Source of the DNA: DATJOJ01 sp035507035
Lineage (GTDB): Bacteria; Acidobacteriota; Terriglobia; Terriglobales; Acidobacteriaceae
Assembly: GCA_035507035.1 (NCBI GenBank)
Contig: DATJOJ010000035.1
Span: 1-64,000, forward strand
Direction of reading: 5' to 3'
DNA: 64,000 nucleotides
The translations under genes were made by a program, and so were the position numbers. Below, one piece after another: positions 1 to 8,073 of the stretch (position 1 is its first letter; every line of letters starts with the position of its first letter). The notes under the pieces were generated by a model. The model was not told where the DNA came from and ran no database searches. It saw nothing but the letters and a program-made list of their open reading frames with translations.

Positions 1-654
1 GTCGACCAGCGCCTGGCGGGAGCCGTTCTGGCCCATAAGGAGCGTGTTGTATTGCCGCTCTACGCCCGAGATGCCGACCACGTCGCCGGGATTGTAGAGC
101 TCGAACTGCGGCTCGTTCAGCATGTCTTCGCTGACTTCGCCAACATAGCCGATCAAGTGCGCCATGAATCCATTGCGCGGATACAAGCGGCGGTGCGCCA
201 TGATGGTATCGAGTTCCGGCAATTCGTTTTTGTGCGACTCAATGAATGCCAGCTCATCCGGCGTGATGTCGTCCTTCAAAAAAATCGGCTGATATTGCGG
301 CGACGCCGCGAAATGCTGGATGCGCTGGCGTACTTCCTGCGGATCGAGATGCAAACCTTGCGCAATCAGATCAGAATCGGCGACCAGGTCGCGCGAAGAA
401 TCGCGCAAGAGCAAAGCTGTAAACGAGGGATAGTTGTCGACGATGATGCGGCCCTCGCGATCAAGAATCTTGCCGCGCGGCGCAAGAATGGGCACGTTGC
501 GAATGCGATTTTTCTCGGCCAGATTAGCGTAAAAGTCGCTCTGCACCACCTGCAGGCGCCAAAGGCCGTAAGCGAGGATCAAAAAAATGCCGAGGATGAT
601 GTATTGCACCGCGGTGAGGCGGATGGCGGATACTTTTTCGTCGCGGCCGAACAT
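1..654 (-). CDS. mrdA: Penicillin-binding protein 2 (partial, N-terminal 218 residues)
   Basis: Peptidoglycan DD-transpeptidase of the elongasome, anchored in the inner membrane. Translation of the minus strand is open from an ATG at 654 to the window edge. It gives a short cytoplasmic tail, one membrane segment (about residues 14-33) and the class B PBP pedestal motif APRGKILDREG at 58-68. The later RRLYPRNGFMAHLIGYVGE and GDVVGISGVE segments are typical of the dimerisation domain. The transpeptidase domain lies outside the window. A TGA directly upstream in frame fixes the start. It is the last visible gene of the mreB-mreC-mreD-mrdA series, although PilZ and GloVer genes on the other strand separate it from mreD. 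Family assignment is firm. Confidence 0.93.
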   Translation of the reverse strand, partial: MFGRDEKVSAIRLTAVQYIILGIFLILAYGLWRLQVVQSDFYANLAEKNRIRNVPILAPRGKILDREGRIIVDNYPSFTALLLRDSSRDLVADSDLIAQGLHLDPQEVRQRIQHFAASPQYQPIFLKDDITPDELAFIESHKNELPELDTIMAHRRLYPRNGFMAHLIGYVGEVSEDMLNEPQFELYNPGDVVGISGVERQYNTLLMGQNGSRQALVD

Positions 655-974
655 CCAGAAACCGGCTCAGGGTCGCGACTACGGGCGGTCGAACCCAATG
701 CCAAGTTAGTCCTTTCGGGAAGTTAGCTTCATTGTAACCCCTTATGCCAAGAGAATGAGTTTGCTGCGGTGGTGACGAAAGTCACGCGGATGTTTGGCGG
801 TTTGAGACCTTGTAGGGCGTGATTCTGCTCTCGATAATGACGGACAGGGCGATGATTAAAAGCCGCACCGGGAAAGTTGAAATTACCTTTTTGCGAAATC
901 CGGGTTGCGCATCACAGACTGCCGTCCGAGGAGCTGGCGATCATTGAGAGACGCTATGAAAAGAGAACGACTTG
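655..974. other. Intergenic region between divergent mrdA and the PilZ gene
   Basis: About 320 bases without a convincing gene. It must hold the promoters of both neighbours. I see no clear -35/-10 pair, riboswitch fold or repeat in it. Confidence 0.5.
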
Positions 975-1346
975 ATGCTTGATCGCCGGCGCGAACCGCG
1001 GCTCGGATTGAACCTGACGGTGCTGGTGTGGGGCATCGATAGCGAGGGCCGGCGATTTTCTCAGTCGGCCTCGGCCCGCAACATCAGCCAAGGCGGAGCG
1101 TTGTTGACGGGAATCACCTGGGTTCTGCGGCCGGGAGATCTGATTGCAGTTCAGCATCGCGAGCAGCGGGCGCGCTATCGCGTGGTGTGGTCGCGCGATT
1201 CTGGAGCGGAAGAGAAGACTCTGGCTGCGGTGCAGAAGCTGCGAGGCGAAGTGTGTCCCTGGCTGGAAGAATTAAGCGGATTGAGCAAGCCGCCGCAAGA
1301 GAGCGTAGAGAAACGGAGCCTTTCGTCTCCTGATCACACGGTGTAA
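975..1346 (+). CDS. PilZ-domain protein
   Basis: Small (123 residues) single-domain PilZ protein, predicted to bind cyclic di-GMP. The two signature elements are visible: an arginine-rich RRREPR motif at residues 4-9 and the NISQGGALL segment at 36-44, matching the RxxxR and (D/N)xSxxG pair. No membrane segment or output domain is present, so it probably acts in the cytoplasm as an adaptor on motility, pili or exopolysaccharide targets. The ATG at 975 is used. A TTG one codon upstream (972) is an alternative. It stands alone between mrdA and a GloVer protein, so its partner cannot be told from context. Confidence 0.85.
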   Translation: MLDRRREPRLGLNLTVLVWGIDSEGRRFSQSASARNISQGGALLTGITWVLRPGDLIAVQHREQRARYRVVWSRDSGAEEKTLAAVQKLRGEVCPWLEELSGLSKPPQESVEKRSLSSPDHTV

Positions 1347-1452
1347 GTAAATTCCCTGTAATTTAACTTGACTGTCGGGGGCAGCGCGGACTACGGTATC
1401 TACGCTATACTGGGGACACTCGCGTAGTTTAATTCCTGCTTTAGAGGTTCCC

Positions 1453-2754
1453 ATGCCCCGTAGTCGCGTCGCTCCTTTGTTACGGTTCCGGCCCAGCGTG
1501 GGACTCATACTGCCTTTCATCCTGCTCTCGTCGTGTCTATGCGCGGGGCAAGGTCGGCCGGGTTTCAAACTTCTCCATTCTTTCGGTGGCAGTGGCGATG
1601 GTGACGCGCCGTCTTCGGGAGTCGTGTTCGACACGAAGGGAAACCTCTATGGCACAACTGGTGCCGGTGGAGCTTATGGATACGGGACGGTGTACGAACT
1701 TAGCCCCCAAAACGACGGAACGTGGACGGAGACAATCCTGCACAGCTTCCCAAATCCTGGCTCCACGCAAGATGGCTCAGAGCCGTCGGGCGGAGTCGCA
1801 ATTGACAGAAAGGGGAACCTATATGGCACGGCGGAATCTGGCGGCGCTAACAGTCGAGGGATTATTTTCGAGCTGACGCCGGGAGACAACGGCTGGGCAG
1901 AAAGTATCCTCTACAATTTTTGTTCGTTACCGGGATGTACAGACGGCGGAAGTCCCGGCACTGCACCCGTTTTGGATTCTGCAGGGAGCCTTTATGGAGG
2001 CACCAACAGCGGCTTTGGTCAGGGCGTTGTTTACGAACTAACGCCATCGGGCTCGGGATGGGAAGAGGATGTCCTATATACGTTCTGCAGCCAGCCTGAC
2101 TGCACCGACGGCAGGTTTCCCGGTCAGGTAGTGATGGATCGCCGAGGCAACATCTATGGTCCAACCGACGAGGGAGGTAGCGACTTCGGGTATTGTCCGC
2201 TCGGGTGTGGAGTGGTTTTCGTCCTCAACCCACCAAACTTGGACGGGGGCTGGACTGAGACTGTATTGCACGCCTTTCAGGGTGGCACAGACGGCATCGG
2301 TCCCAACGGCATCACCTTCTACGGAGGCAAGATTTTTGGCACCACGGGTTTAGGCGGGGGATCGCAGGATTGCACGATCGGCTGCGGGACAGTCTTCGCG
2401 ATAGCGCCGGGTGAGAACGGAGGCGCACCTCAGGAGGAGGTTCTTTATGCATTTTCTAACTTTTCCGGCGGACAGAATCCGGGAGGTGCTCCCGTGTTCG
2501 ACAAAGCTGGAAACATGTACGGAGTTGCAGGCTTCGGCGGCGCGCCCTGCGGGTGCGGGTTAGTGTGGGAACTCAAGCGGGTTACGGGAGGTTGGCAGTA
2601 CAAGATCCTTCATGACTTCACCGGTGGCGATGGCGTACTGCCTTTGGGGAGCTTAACCATCGACAGTAACGGCAATTTGTATGGCACCACGAATGGCGGA
2701 TCAACCGGCGGCGTGGTGTTCGAAATTCTGAACGCGAGTCCGACGGCAAAGTAA
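1453..2754 (+). CDS. Secreted GloVer-repeat protein (choice-of-anchor tandem repeat)
   Basis: 433-residue exported protein made of about seven copies of a repeat of roughly 50 residues. Each copy carries a GNLYGTT-like core followed by Gly-rich and GxVYEL/VFEL strands, the pattern of the GloVer tandem repeat family (TIGR03803) that is abundant in acidobacteria. The first 35 residues form a signal peptide. LSSC within it fits a lipobox, so surface lipid anchoring is possible, with signal peptidase I cleavage near CAGQG as the alternative. The repeats probably fold as a beta-propeller. Substrate and function are unknown. A TATACT hexamer at about 1405 may be its -10 box. Confidence 0.85.
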   Translation: MPRSRVAPLLRFRPSVGLILPFILLSSCLCAGQGRPGFKLLHSFGGSGDGDAPSSGVVFDTKGNLYGTTGAGGAYGYGTVYELSPQNDGTWTETILHSFPNPGSTQDGSEPSGGVAIDRKGNLYGTAESGGANSRGIIFELTPGDNGWAESILYNFCSLPGCTDGGSPGTAPVLDSAGSLYGGTNSGFGQGVVYELTPSGSGWEEDVLYTFCSQPDCTDGRFPGQVVMDRRGNIYGPTDEGGSDFGYCPLGCGVVFVLNPPNLDGGWTETVLHAFQGGTDGIGPNGITFYGGKIFGTTGLGGGSQDCTIGCGTVFAIAPGENGGAPQEEVLYAFSNFSGGQNPGGAPVFDKAGNMYGVAGFGGAPCGCGLVWELKRVTGGWQYKILHDFTGGDGVLPLGSLTIDSNGNLYGTTNGGSTGGVVFEILNASPTAK

Positions 2755-2782
2755 TCCGGCGGCGTGCCCGGGAGGGGAACCG

Positions 2783-3304
2783 CTAGGTTCTCTGCTTGAA
2801 GCGATCAAGGAGCGCGAACAGCGCAACCGCCAGAATCGCATTGGCAAGTGCTGATCCGAGTTCGTGCGGCCAGCTCCAGTGCAGAGTCAATCCCACCATG
2901 CCGCGCGCCACGGTGAAATAAACAATCTCGTGGACCACATAAAAGAAGAGTGTCACCAGCAACCGCGAGCCGGCGTTTTCGACATCGATCTTCACACCGA
3001 GTGACGATGCGCCATAGCCCACGACCGTGTTGGCGATGCCGTAAACGCCGATGGGCAACGATGGCGTGAGAGCATCCTGCAACAGGCCGATGGCCGCGCC
3101 GGTCAACATGCCGGAAACCTGACTGCGCCGCGCCACGGCGAAAAAGATCACCACCAGCAGCGGCAGATCGAAGATCGAAAAGAAGTGCAGCTTCAGCGGA
3201 ACGAATGCCTGAAGAAACACCGCGACCAGCGGGATCAAGATCGCCGTGGGCACATTGAAGCGGTAAACCTCAACTTGCTCATTCGATGTGTAGGTAATGG
3301 GCAC
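2783..3304 (-). CDS. mreD: Rod shape-determining protein MreD
   Basis: Integral membrane component of the elongasome, linking cytoplasmic MreB and periplasmic MreC. The 173-residue protein has about five hydrophobic segments and the family's usual size and N-terminal pattern (FxxPTAILIPLVAVFLQ, then FDLPLLVVIFFA). It starts at a GTG (3304-3302) lying one base after the mreC stop codon, so the two are translationally coupled. Its stop is 28 bases from the convergent GloVer gene. Assignment rests on hydrophobicity, length and position after mreC. MreD sequences are poorly conserved, but the context is decisive. Confidence 0.92.
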   Translation of the reverse strand: MPITYTSNEQVEVYRFNVPTAILIPLVAVFLQAFVPLKLHFFSIFDLPLLVVIFFAVARRSQVSGMLTGAAIGLLQDALTPSLPIGVYGIANTVVGYGASSLGVKIDVENAGSRLLVTLFFYVVHEIVYFTVARGMVGLTLHWSWPHELGSALANAILAVALFALLDRFKQRT

Positions 3305-3305
3305 G

Positions 3306-4646
3306 TTATTGAGGCTGATCCTGAGGAGGCGGAGTAGTGGGAATTGGATTCGCTGGATTCTGGTCGGCGGGAATCTGATTCGCTGGCGCCTGATTTGCCG
3401 GCTGGCTGCCGTCGGCCGGAGCGGGACGCCTCACCGTCGTGGCGGAAGGCTGCCCTGACGCGGGATTCAAAGTCTTCGGAGCGGGCTTGGTTCCGGAGGC
3501 AACCGGTTTCTGAGAAGCGGGAGCGATTCCTGTTAAAGCGCGGACCGGCGGCTTGGTAGCAAGCTTCTCGGACTGGGTATTCGCTGGCTTGTTCGCGTTC
3601 GCTCCTAATTGGGTTATCGAACCGTTTGTAGCCGCTGGTTTTGCATTTGCTGTCGTAGGCAGAGTTGTTGGCTTCGCCGTTCCCGTCGTTGTCGCGCCTG
3701 GAGTCGTAGGATTCGTGCCTGGAGCCGGAGGAGTCGCAGGCTTATCCGGAACCGAAGGCAACCGTGCAGCGAGAATATCTGATGCGCGCAGATGTTCGGT
3801 GTCGGCTACCTGGGGCTCGCGATCTTCTTCCTGCGTGATTACTAAAACTTCTTCCAGCCGGTTCATGTCAGCCGCAGGCTTCACGCGAATGTTGAGAAAA
3901 AGCTCGGCGCCTGGAGAGACTCTTGTTACCGTGCCAACCGGCAGGCCCTTGGGAAAAATCTGGTCGCCGCCGCTGGTCACGACGTGCTCGCCAGGCTGCA
4001 CCGGCTCGTCGGTCATAACTTTTTCCAGCACGATTTCGCCGGCAGGAGTTCCACGCAAAACTCCTTGCAGCCGCGATTTTTCGAGAATCGCTCCGACCCC
4101 GCTGGTCTGATCGTTGATCAGCAGAACTTGCGACGTGCTTTTGAAAACCCGCAGCACCTTGCCCACAATTCCATCGCCGGTCATCACCGGCATATCCGGC
4201 TTGAGGCCGTCGCGAGAACCTTTATCGATGTAAACGGAGCGCGACTGCTCGCTACCGCTCGAGCCGATGACCTGCGCGGCAATCGTTTTCGAGATGAATT
4301 GTTCTTTGAATCCCAGAAGGACCTGCAAGCGGCGGGCCTGTTCGGCGTCTTCGTTCAAGCGGACGCGCTCGATTTCGAGATCCTGAATCTTCTTTCTCAG
4401 ATCGCGATTTTCCTGACGGACACCGCGCAAGTAGAAGTAGTTATGCCAGAGCCCCGCGACACCATTCTGCAGGCCGACAATTCCCTTCTCAAAAGGAGTG
4501 ACGGCGCTGACGGCCCAGATGCGAATCAAGCGAGTAGGGCGGTTTTCCGTCGGCCTTTGGACCTGCATCGCCAGCCCCAGCACCTGCCCAAACAGCAGTG
4601 CAGCCAGGATGCTGACGTTGCGATAACGGCCGATGAAGGTTTCCAT
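3306..4646 (-). CDS. mreC: Rod shape-determining protein MreC with long Pro/Thr/Ala-rich C-terminal tail
   Basis: Bitopic periplasmic scaffold of the elongasome. An N-terminal membrane segment (about 11-28) is followed by a coiled coil (about 70-110, RQENRDLRKKIQDLEIE) and the paired beta domains with IGSSGSEQSRSVYIDKG, VGKVLRV and TSGGDQIFPKGLPVG. These canonical parts end near residue 285. Another 160 residues then follow, almost wholly Pro, Thr, Ala, Asn and Lys, low complexity and likely disordered. Typical MreC is about 270-330 residues, so the tail is an extension. It may span or bind peptidoglycan, but no motif shows that. It overlaps no neighbour and is followed one base later by mreD. 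Confidence 0.95.
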   Translation of the reverse strand: METFIGRYRNVSILAALLFGQVLGLAMQVQRPTENRPTRLIRIWAVSAVTPFEKGIVGLQNGVAGLWHNYFYLRGVRQENRDLRKKIQDLEIERVRLNEDAEQARRLQVLLGFKEQFISKTIAAQVIGSSGSEQSRSVYIDKGSRDGLKPDMPVMTGDGIVGKVLRVFKSTSQVLLINDQTSGVGAILEKSRLQGVLRGTPAGEIVLEKVMTDEPVQPGEHVVTSGGDQIFPKGLPVGTVTRVSPGAELFLNIRVKPAADMNRLEEVLVITQEEDREPQVADTEHLRASDILAARLPSVPDKPATPPAPGTNPTTPGATTTGTAKPTTLPTTANAKPAATNGSITQLGANANKPANTQSEKLATKPPVRALTGIAPASQKPVASGTKPAPKTLNPASGQPSATTVRRPAPADGSQPANQAPANQIPADQNPANPIPTTPPPQDQPQ

Positions 4647-4819
4647 GGTTCAACAGACGTCGTTGGTCGTTGGTCCTTCGTCGTTGGTCGAACGCGGCGT
4701 CGGTGACTCGCGAGGTATGCCGCTATTCTGCCACATCATGAAGGCCTGTCATTTCGAGCAGAGAGCCCGGGGCAACGCCGGCCGAGCCAACGACCTACGA
4801 CGGCCGGCCAACGACGGTT
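4647..4819. repeat. mreB-mreC spacer with short CCAACGAC repeats
   Basis: The 173-base spacer holds several copies of GTCGTTGG on the plus strand, with CCAACGAC/CTACGAC copies near 4788-4815 in the opposite orientation. They are short, degenerate and partly overlapping. They could base-pair in the mreBC transcript, but no clean terminator is seen. Confidence 0.45.
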
Positions 4820-5884
4820 TTATTCGATCGAAATCTTTCTGAGCAGCTTGAAGTCGCTCAGCATTTTGCCGGTGCCCAACACCACGCTGCACAGAGGATC
4901 ATCCGCGATCGAAACCGGCAACCCGGTTTCTTCGCGAATTCGCTTATCTAGATTCTTCAACAGCGCACCCCCGCCAGTCAGTACGATGCCGCGATCGCTG
5001 ATGTCGGCAGAAAGCTCCGGCGGGGTGCGCTCGAGCGCGACGCGAATCGCATTCATGATGGTCGAGACACATTCGCTCAACGCTTCACGAATTTCGCTGT
5101 CATCCACGGTGATGGTTTTGGGCACGCCCTCAATCAGGTTGCGGCCTTTGATTTCCATGGTCAGCGGCTTATCCAGCGGATAGGCGGAGCCGATCTCAAT
5201 TTTGATTTGCTCAGCGGTGCGCTCGCCGACCAGCAGGTTATATTTCCGCTTCAGATAATTCATAATGGCTTCGTCCATCTGATTGCCGGCCATGCGGACG
5301 GAGCGCGAGTAAACAATGCCACTGAGAGAAATGACGGCGATGTCCGTTGTGCCGCCGCCAATATCGACCACCATGTTGCCGCTGGGTTCGGTGATCGGCA
5401 GGCCTGCGCCGATGGCCGCGACCATCGCCTGTTCGACCAGATGCACCTCGCTGGCTTTGGCGCGATAGGCAGAATCCATGACGGCGCGCTTTTCTACCTG
5501 GGTAATTTCTGACGGCACGCCGATGACGATGCGGGGATGCACCAGCATCTTGCGGTTATGCGCCTTCTGAATGAAATAGTTCAACATTTTCTCGGTGACT
5601 TTGAAGTCGGCAATCACGCCATCCTTCATGGGCTTGATGGCGACAATGTTGCCGGGCGTGCGGCCCAGCATTTCTTTCGCCTCTTTGCCCACGGCCTCGA
5701 CTTCGCCCGTGTTCTTATTAATGGCCACGATCGAAGGCTCGTTCACCACGATGCCCTTGCCACGCGCGTAGACGAGCGTGTTAGCGGTGCCGAGATCGAT
5801 TGCGAGGTCGCTGGAAAAAACGCTGAACAGCGACCGCAGATTATGTGTGTGTGATCCGCTGGAATGAAATCCGTTCGATGACAT
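4820..5884 (-). CDS. mreB: Rod shape-determining protein MreB (actin-like)
   Basis: Bacterial actin homologue that forms membrane-associated filaments guiding lateral wall synthesis. The 354-residue protein carries the actin ATPase signatures: phosphate-1 DLGTANTLVY near residue 29-38, GVPSEIT and the EAMAAA-like VEQAMVAAIGAG segment. GNMVVDIGGGTTDIAVIS supplies phosphate-2 and IVLTGGGALL the adenosine motif. The first 25 residues (Ser/His-rich) precede the conserved core and are slightly longer than usual. The ATG at 5884 is the only in-frame start near the core. It heads the mreBCD series, with mreC 173 bases downstream. Confidence 0.97.
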   Translation of the reverse strand: MSSNGFHSSGSHTHNLRSLFSVFSSDLAIDLGTANTLVYARGKGIVVNEPSIVAINKNTGEVEAVGKEAKEMLGRTPGNIVAIKPMKDGVIADFKVTEKMLNYFIQKAHNRKMLVHPRIVIGVPSEITQVEKRAVMDSAYRAKASEVHLVEQAMVAAIGAGLPITEPSGNMVVDIGGGTTDIAVISLSGIVYSRSVRMAGNQMDEAIMNYLKRKYNLLVGERTAEQIKIEIGSAYPLDKPLTMEIKGRNLIEGVPKTITVDDSEIREALSECVSTIMNAIRVALERTPPELSADISDRGIVLTGGGALLKNLDKRIREETGLPVSIADDPLCSVVLGTGKMLSDFKLLRKISIE

Positions 5885-6033
5885 ACGCGAAAATGTTCTC
5901 TCTAGGAACCGAAAATTCGCTCCCGGCTCACCTGCATTTTTCGGTTCCTGACCCTTGTCCTTATTCTATGAGAGATTCTGAATTCTGTGGGCCACACGAA
6001 AGGCCGCGCCTCACTAAAGTCATCTCTCACGCT

Positions 6034-7323
6034 TCACTGAATCACAACTTTCTTCTGCAATGTATTCACACCACCTTTGGCATCCTGCGCCGTGATGGTA
6101 ATTACGCTTTCTCCTGCCGGCAGGGGAGGCGTGAAGTAGTGAAAAGTCCCGTCTGTAGTCACCATCGGCACCTCGCGGCCATTGACCATTACGCGGGCAC
6201 CAATTTCGGTTTTACCGGTCAATTCCAACACGTGCCCGTGCTGGATGAACGGCTCCAGGTCTAAATTGATGGCGGTGTCGTCGGTTTCCTTAGGGATAAT
6301 AGTAAACCGGTTCTTCTCGCTCTCGACGGATTCTTTGCCTGCGCCGTCCTGCGATTGCACCACCCAGTAATAGGCCCCTGCCTCCAAGCCGGAAACCAAA
6401 ACGTCCGCGGTATTCACGTGCCGGTCGACAATCGTCGAGGAAAAATACGGGTTCTTCGAAATTCGCAGGCGATAACTCTTGGCCGCCGGCATAGGGGTCC
6501 AGGAGAATTCGAGCGGCTTGGCCTGCCCGGAAATGAATACCGGCATCATGTTCGCCGGTGAGATCGGAGTTGGCGGACCCATCTCTTTGGTCAGCGCCAT
6601 GTGCTGGGAACTGGCATGAAAGTTGATTTTCTCCCAATCGGCCAAGCGGACGGTTTCGCCGTTGCGCGTGATCTCGCCCGAACCTTTTTTCACCAGCACT
6701 TCATGCTCGTCGCTTTTGGGATCGTTGTGCACCATAGCGGCGCTGTCCGGCGCGAGGGAAGCAGTCGCTCCGGCCACGATCACCTGAGATTTCGAGCCTT
6801 GCGCGTAGGTTGCAGTCGCCAGGTCGACCGTACCGGTGCTGACGGCGACGGCGACATTGGTTTGCTGCTGATCGTTGGCCGAGTTTTCTTCGATCACGAT
6901 CAGCGAATCCTGCTTGACGGTGTAATTGGTGCCGTCGCTGAAGACGATCTTGGCCATGCCTTCGGAGCTGGTCTGAACGATGTCGCCCTTTTCGAGCGGA
7001 ACGCTGTAGTCCGCGGTGATCCAACTGTTGCCGTTGGCACGTTTGATTCGCACCGTGCCATCGAGCGCGGTAAAGTGGGCCTGCTGCGAGTTCATTACGC
7101 TGGATTTCACCGGAGCGCCATTCGAGGCAACCGCTTCCAACAGGTGCATGGCAGCATTGTCGACGGTTTTGGTGGCGTTTTCGGCGAACTGGGGAAAGGC
7201 CAGCCGCACGCCTAGAGAGAAAATGACCAAGCCGGCCAGGATCGCCAGCAGGACGCTGCGATAGGTGACCGTCTTCCACGCAATGTGGATGCCCGGCTTA
7301 TTGTTCGAGGACACGGGGGCCAC
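6034..7323 (-). CDS. FecR-domain membrane-anchored protein with C-terminal Ig-like domain
   Basis: 429 residues with a short cytoplasmic tail and one membrane segment at about 22-43. Then comes a FecR-type periplasmic domain (about 85-235): TALDGTVRIKRANG, LEKGDIVQTSSEGMAKIVFSDGTNYTV and a second lobe around GTVDLATATY. A fibronectin/Ig-like region (about 260-345) ends in VSGLEAGAYYWVVQ, and a last beta domain (about 350-429) contains VMVNGREVPM. There is no neighbouring sigma factor or TonB receptor, so this is not a classic FecIR pair. It is probably an envelope-sensing or surface structural protein. It lies between mreB and recA on the minus strand. Confidence 0.75.
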   Translation of the reverse strand: MAPVSSNNKPGIHIAWKTVTYRSVLLAILAGLVIFSLGVRLAFPQFAENATKTVDNAAMHLLEAVASNGAPVKSSVMNSQQAHFTALDGTVRIKRANGNSWITADYSVPLEKGDIVQTSSEGMAKIVFSDGTNYTVKQDSLIVIEENSANDQQQTNVAVAVSTGTVDLATATYAQGSKSQVIVAGATASLAPDSAAMVHNDPKSDEHEVLVKKGSGEITRNGETVRLADWEKINFHASSQHMALTKEMGPPTPISPANMMPVFISGQAKPLEFSWTPMPAAKSYRLRISKNPYFSSTIVDRHVNTADVLVSGLEAGAYYWVVQSQDGAGKESVESEKNRFTIIPKETDDTAINLDLEPFIQHGHVLELTGKTEIGARVMVNGREVPMVTTDGTFHYFTPPLPAGESVITITAQDAKGGVNTLQKKVVIQ

Positions 7324-7438
7324 TAAAAACCAGCCTGATTCTATGGGTTCAAGTGGAGACTAACACAAGGAAAATCTTCGCCAAAAAGGTAATCAACTCG
7401 GGACGTTACCTTCGTGTGGAGGAGGCGGGGTTTCAATT

Positions 7439-7927
7439 TTAGTGCTGCGCGGGCAGGGTGTACTCGAAATCGTAGAAGTGCTTCTTGTCTTTGATCTCGA
7501 TCATCATTGTGCCGGTGATGCCTTCGAGTTGGCCGGTCCCTGAGCCCGGAACAACTTTGATGTGCAATTCCTGAGCGCCATTGGTGACGGTACCGCTGTG
7601 TTGTAAGGCGAAGGAACCGGTTCGTCCTGCCAGCGTTCCCGTGACCTGCTCGATCGCAACGTAGCCAGCCGATCCTTTGGCGAAGTCGCCGGCAGTCAGC
7701 ATCTGACCTTTGCTCGTGCCTTCGATGTCTCCGTGGAATTGCTTGTCCAACAGCATGCGGCCCGGAACTGAGTCCTTGGTGGCGGAGGGATCGGGCGTCA
7801 CTTTCACATCGAAGGTTCCACGGGCATGGGTTGTCACGGTCTTCTCCTTTTCGGCGTTCGAAGAATGTTCCTGGGCAAGCAGCGCGGAGATCGCCAAACA
7901 AGCGATCATAAAGAGGATGGTTTTCAT
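7439..7927 (-). CDS. Secreted DUF3224-family protein
   Basis: 162-residue protein with a clear signal peptide (residues 1-20, MKTILFMIACLAISALLA) and a single DUF3224 domain. That domain is a small beta-barrel-like fold marked here by GTFDVKVTPDP, VPGRMLLDKQFHGDIEGTSKGQM, AIEQVTGTLAGRTGSFALQH and LEGITGTMMIEI. The family is widespread and its biochemical function is not established, though the fold resembles allene-oxide-cyclase-like barrels. The ATG at 7927 is chosen over a TTG one codon earlier. It is divergent from recA across about 145 bases. Confidence 0.8.
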   Translation of the reverse strand: MKTILFMIACLAISALLAQEHSSNAEKEKTVTTHARGTFDVKVTPDPSATKDSVPGRMLLDKQFHGDIEGTSKGQMLTAGDFAKGSAGYVAIEQVTGTLAGRTGSFALQHSGTVTNGAQELHIKVVPGSGTGQLEGITGTMMIEIKDKKHFYDFEYTLPAQH

Positions 7928-7991
7928 CAAGCTTTGACCTTCCGTGCTTACTTTTTCACCAATTCGGGAATCAGTTCTGACAATTCACAGC

Positions 7992-8037
7992 ATAATTCGC
8001 CTTTTCTTCGCTGTCAAACATGGGTATAATTCGCTGT
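7992..8037 (+). promoter_or_regulatory. recA promoter region with direct repeats
   Basis: A perfect TATAAT at 8025-8030 lies about 44 bases before the recA ATG. Two direct repeats surround it: ATAATTCGC at 7992-8000 and 8026-8034, and TTCGCTGT at 8007-8014 and 8030-8037. No dyad resembling the E. coli or Bacillus SOS box was seen, so the repeats are the best candidate for a local damage-response operator. Confidence 0.45.
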
Positions 8038-8073
8038 AGTTTAACCTGAAATTTTCTTAAGGAGCCGCTTCCC

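Noticed and set aside
3344..4706. Long plus-strand open frames opposite mreC
   Set aside because: They are shadows caused by GC-rich codon bias. mreC on the other strand explains the sequence.
4647..4819. GTCGTTGG repeats as a CRISPR array
   Set aside because: Copies are eight to ten bases, overlapping and irregularly spaced, with no spacers and no cas genes.
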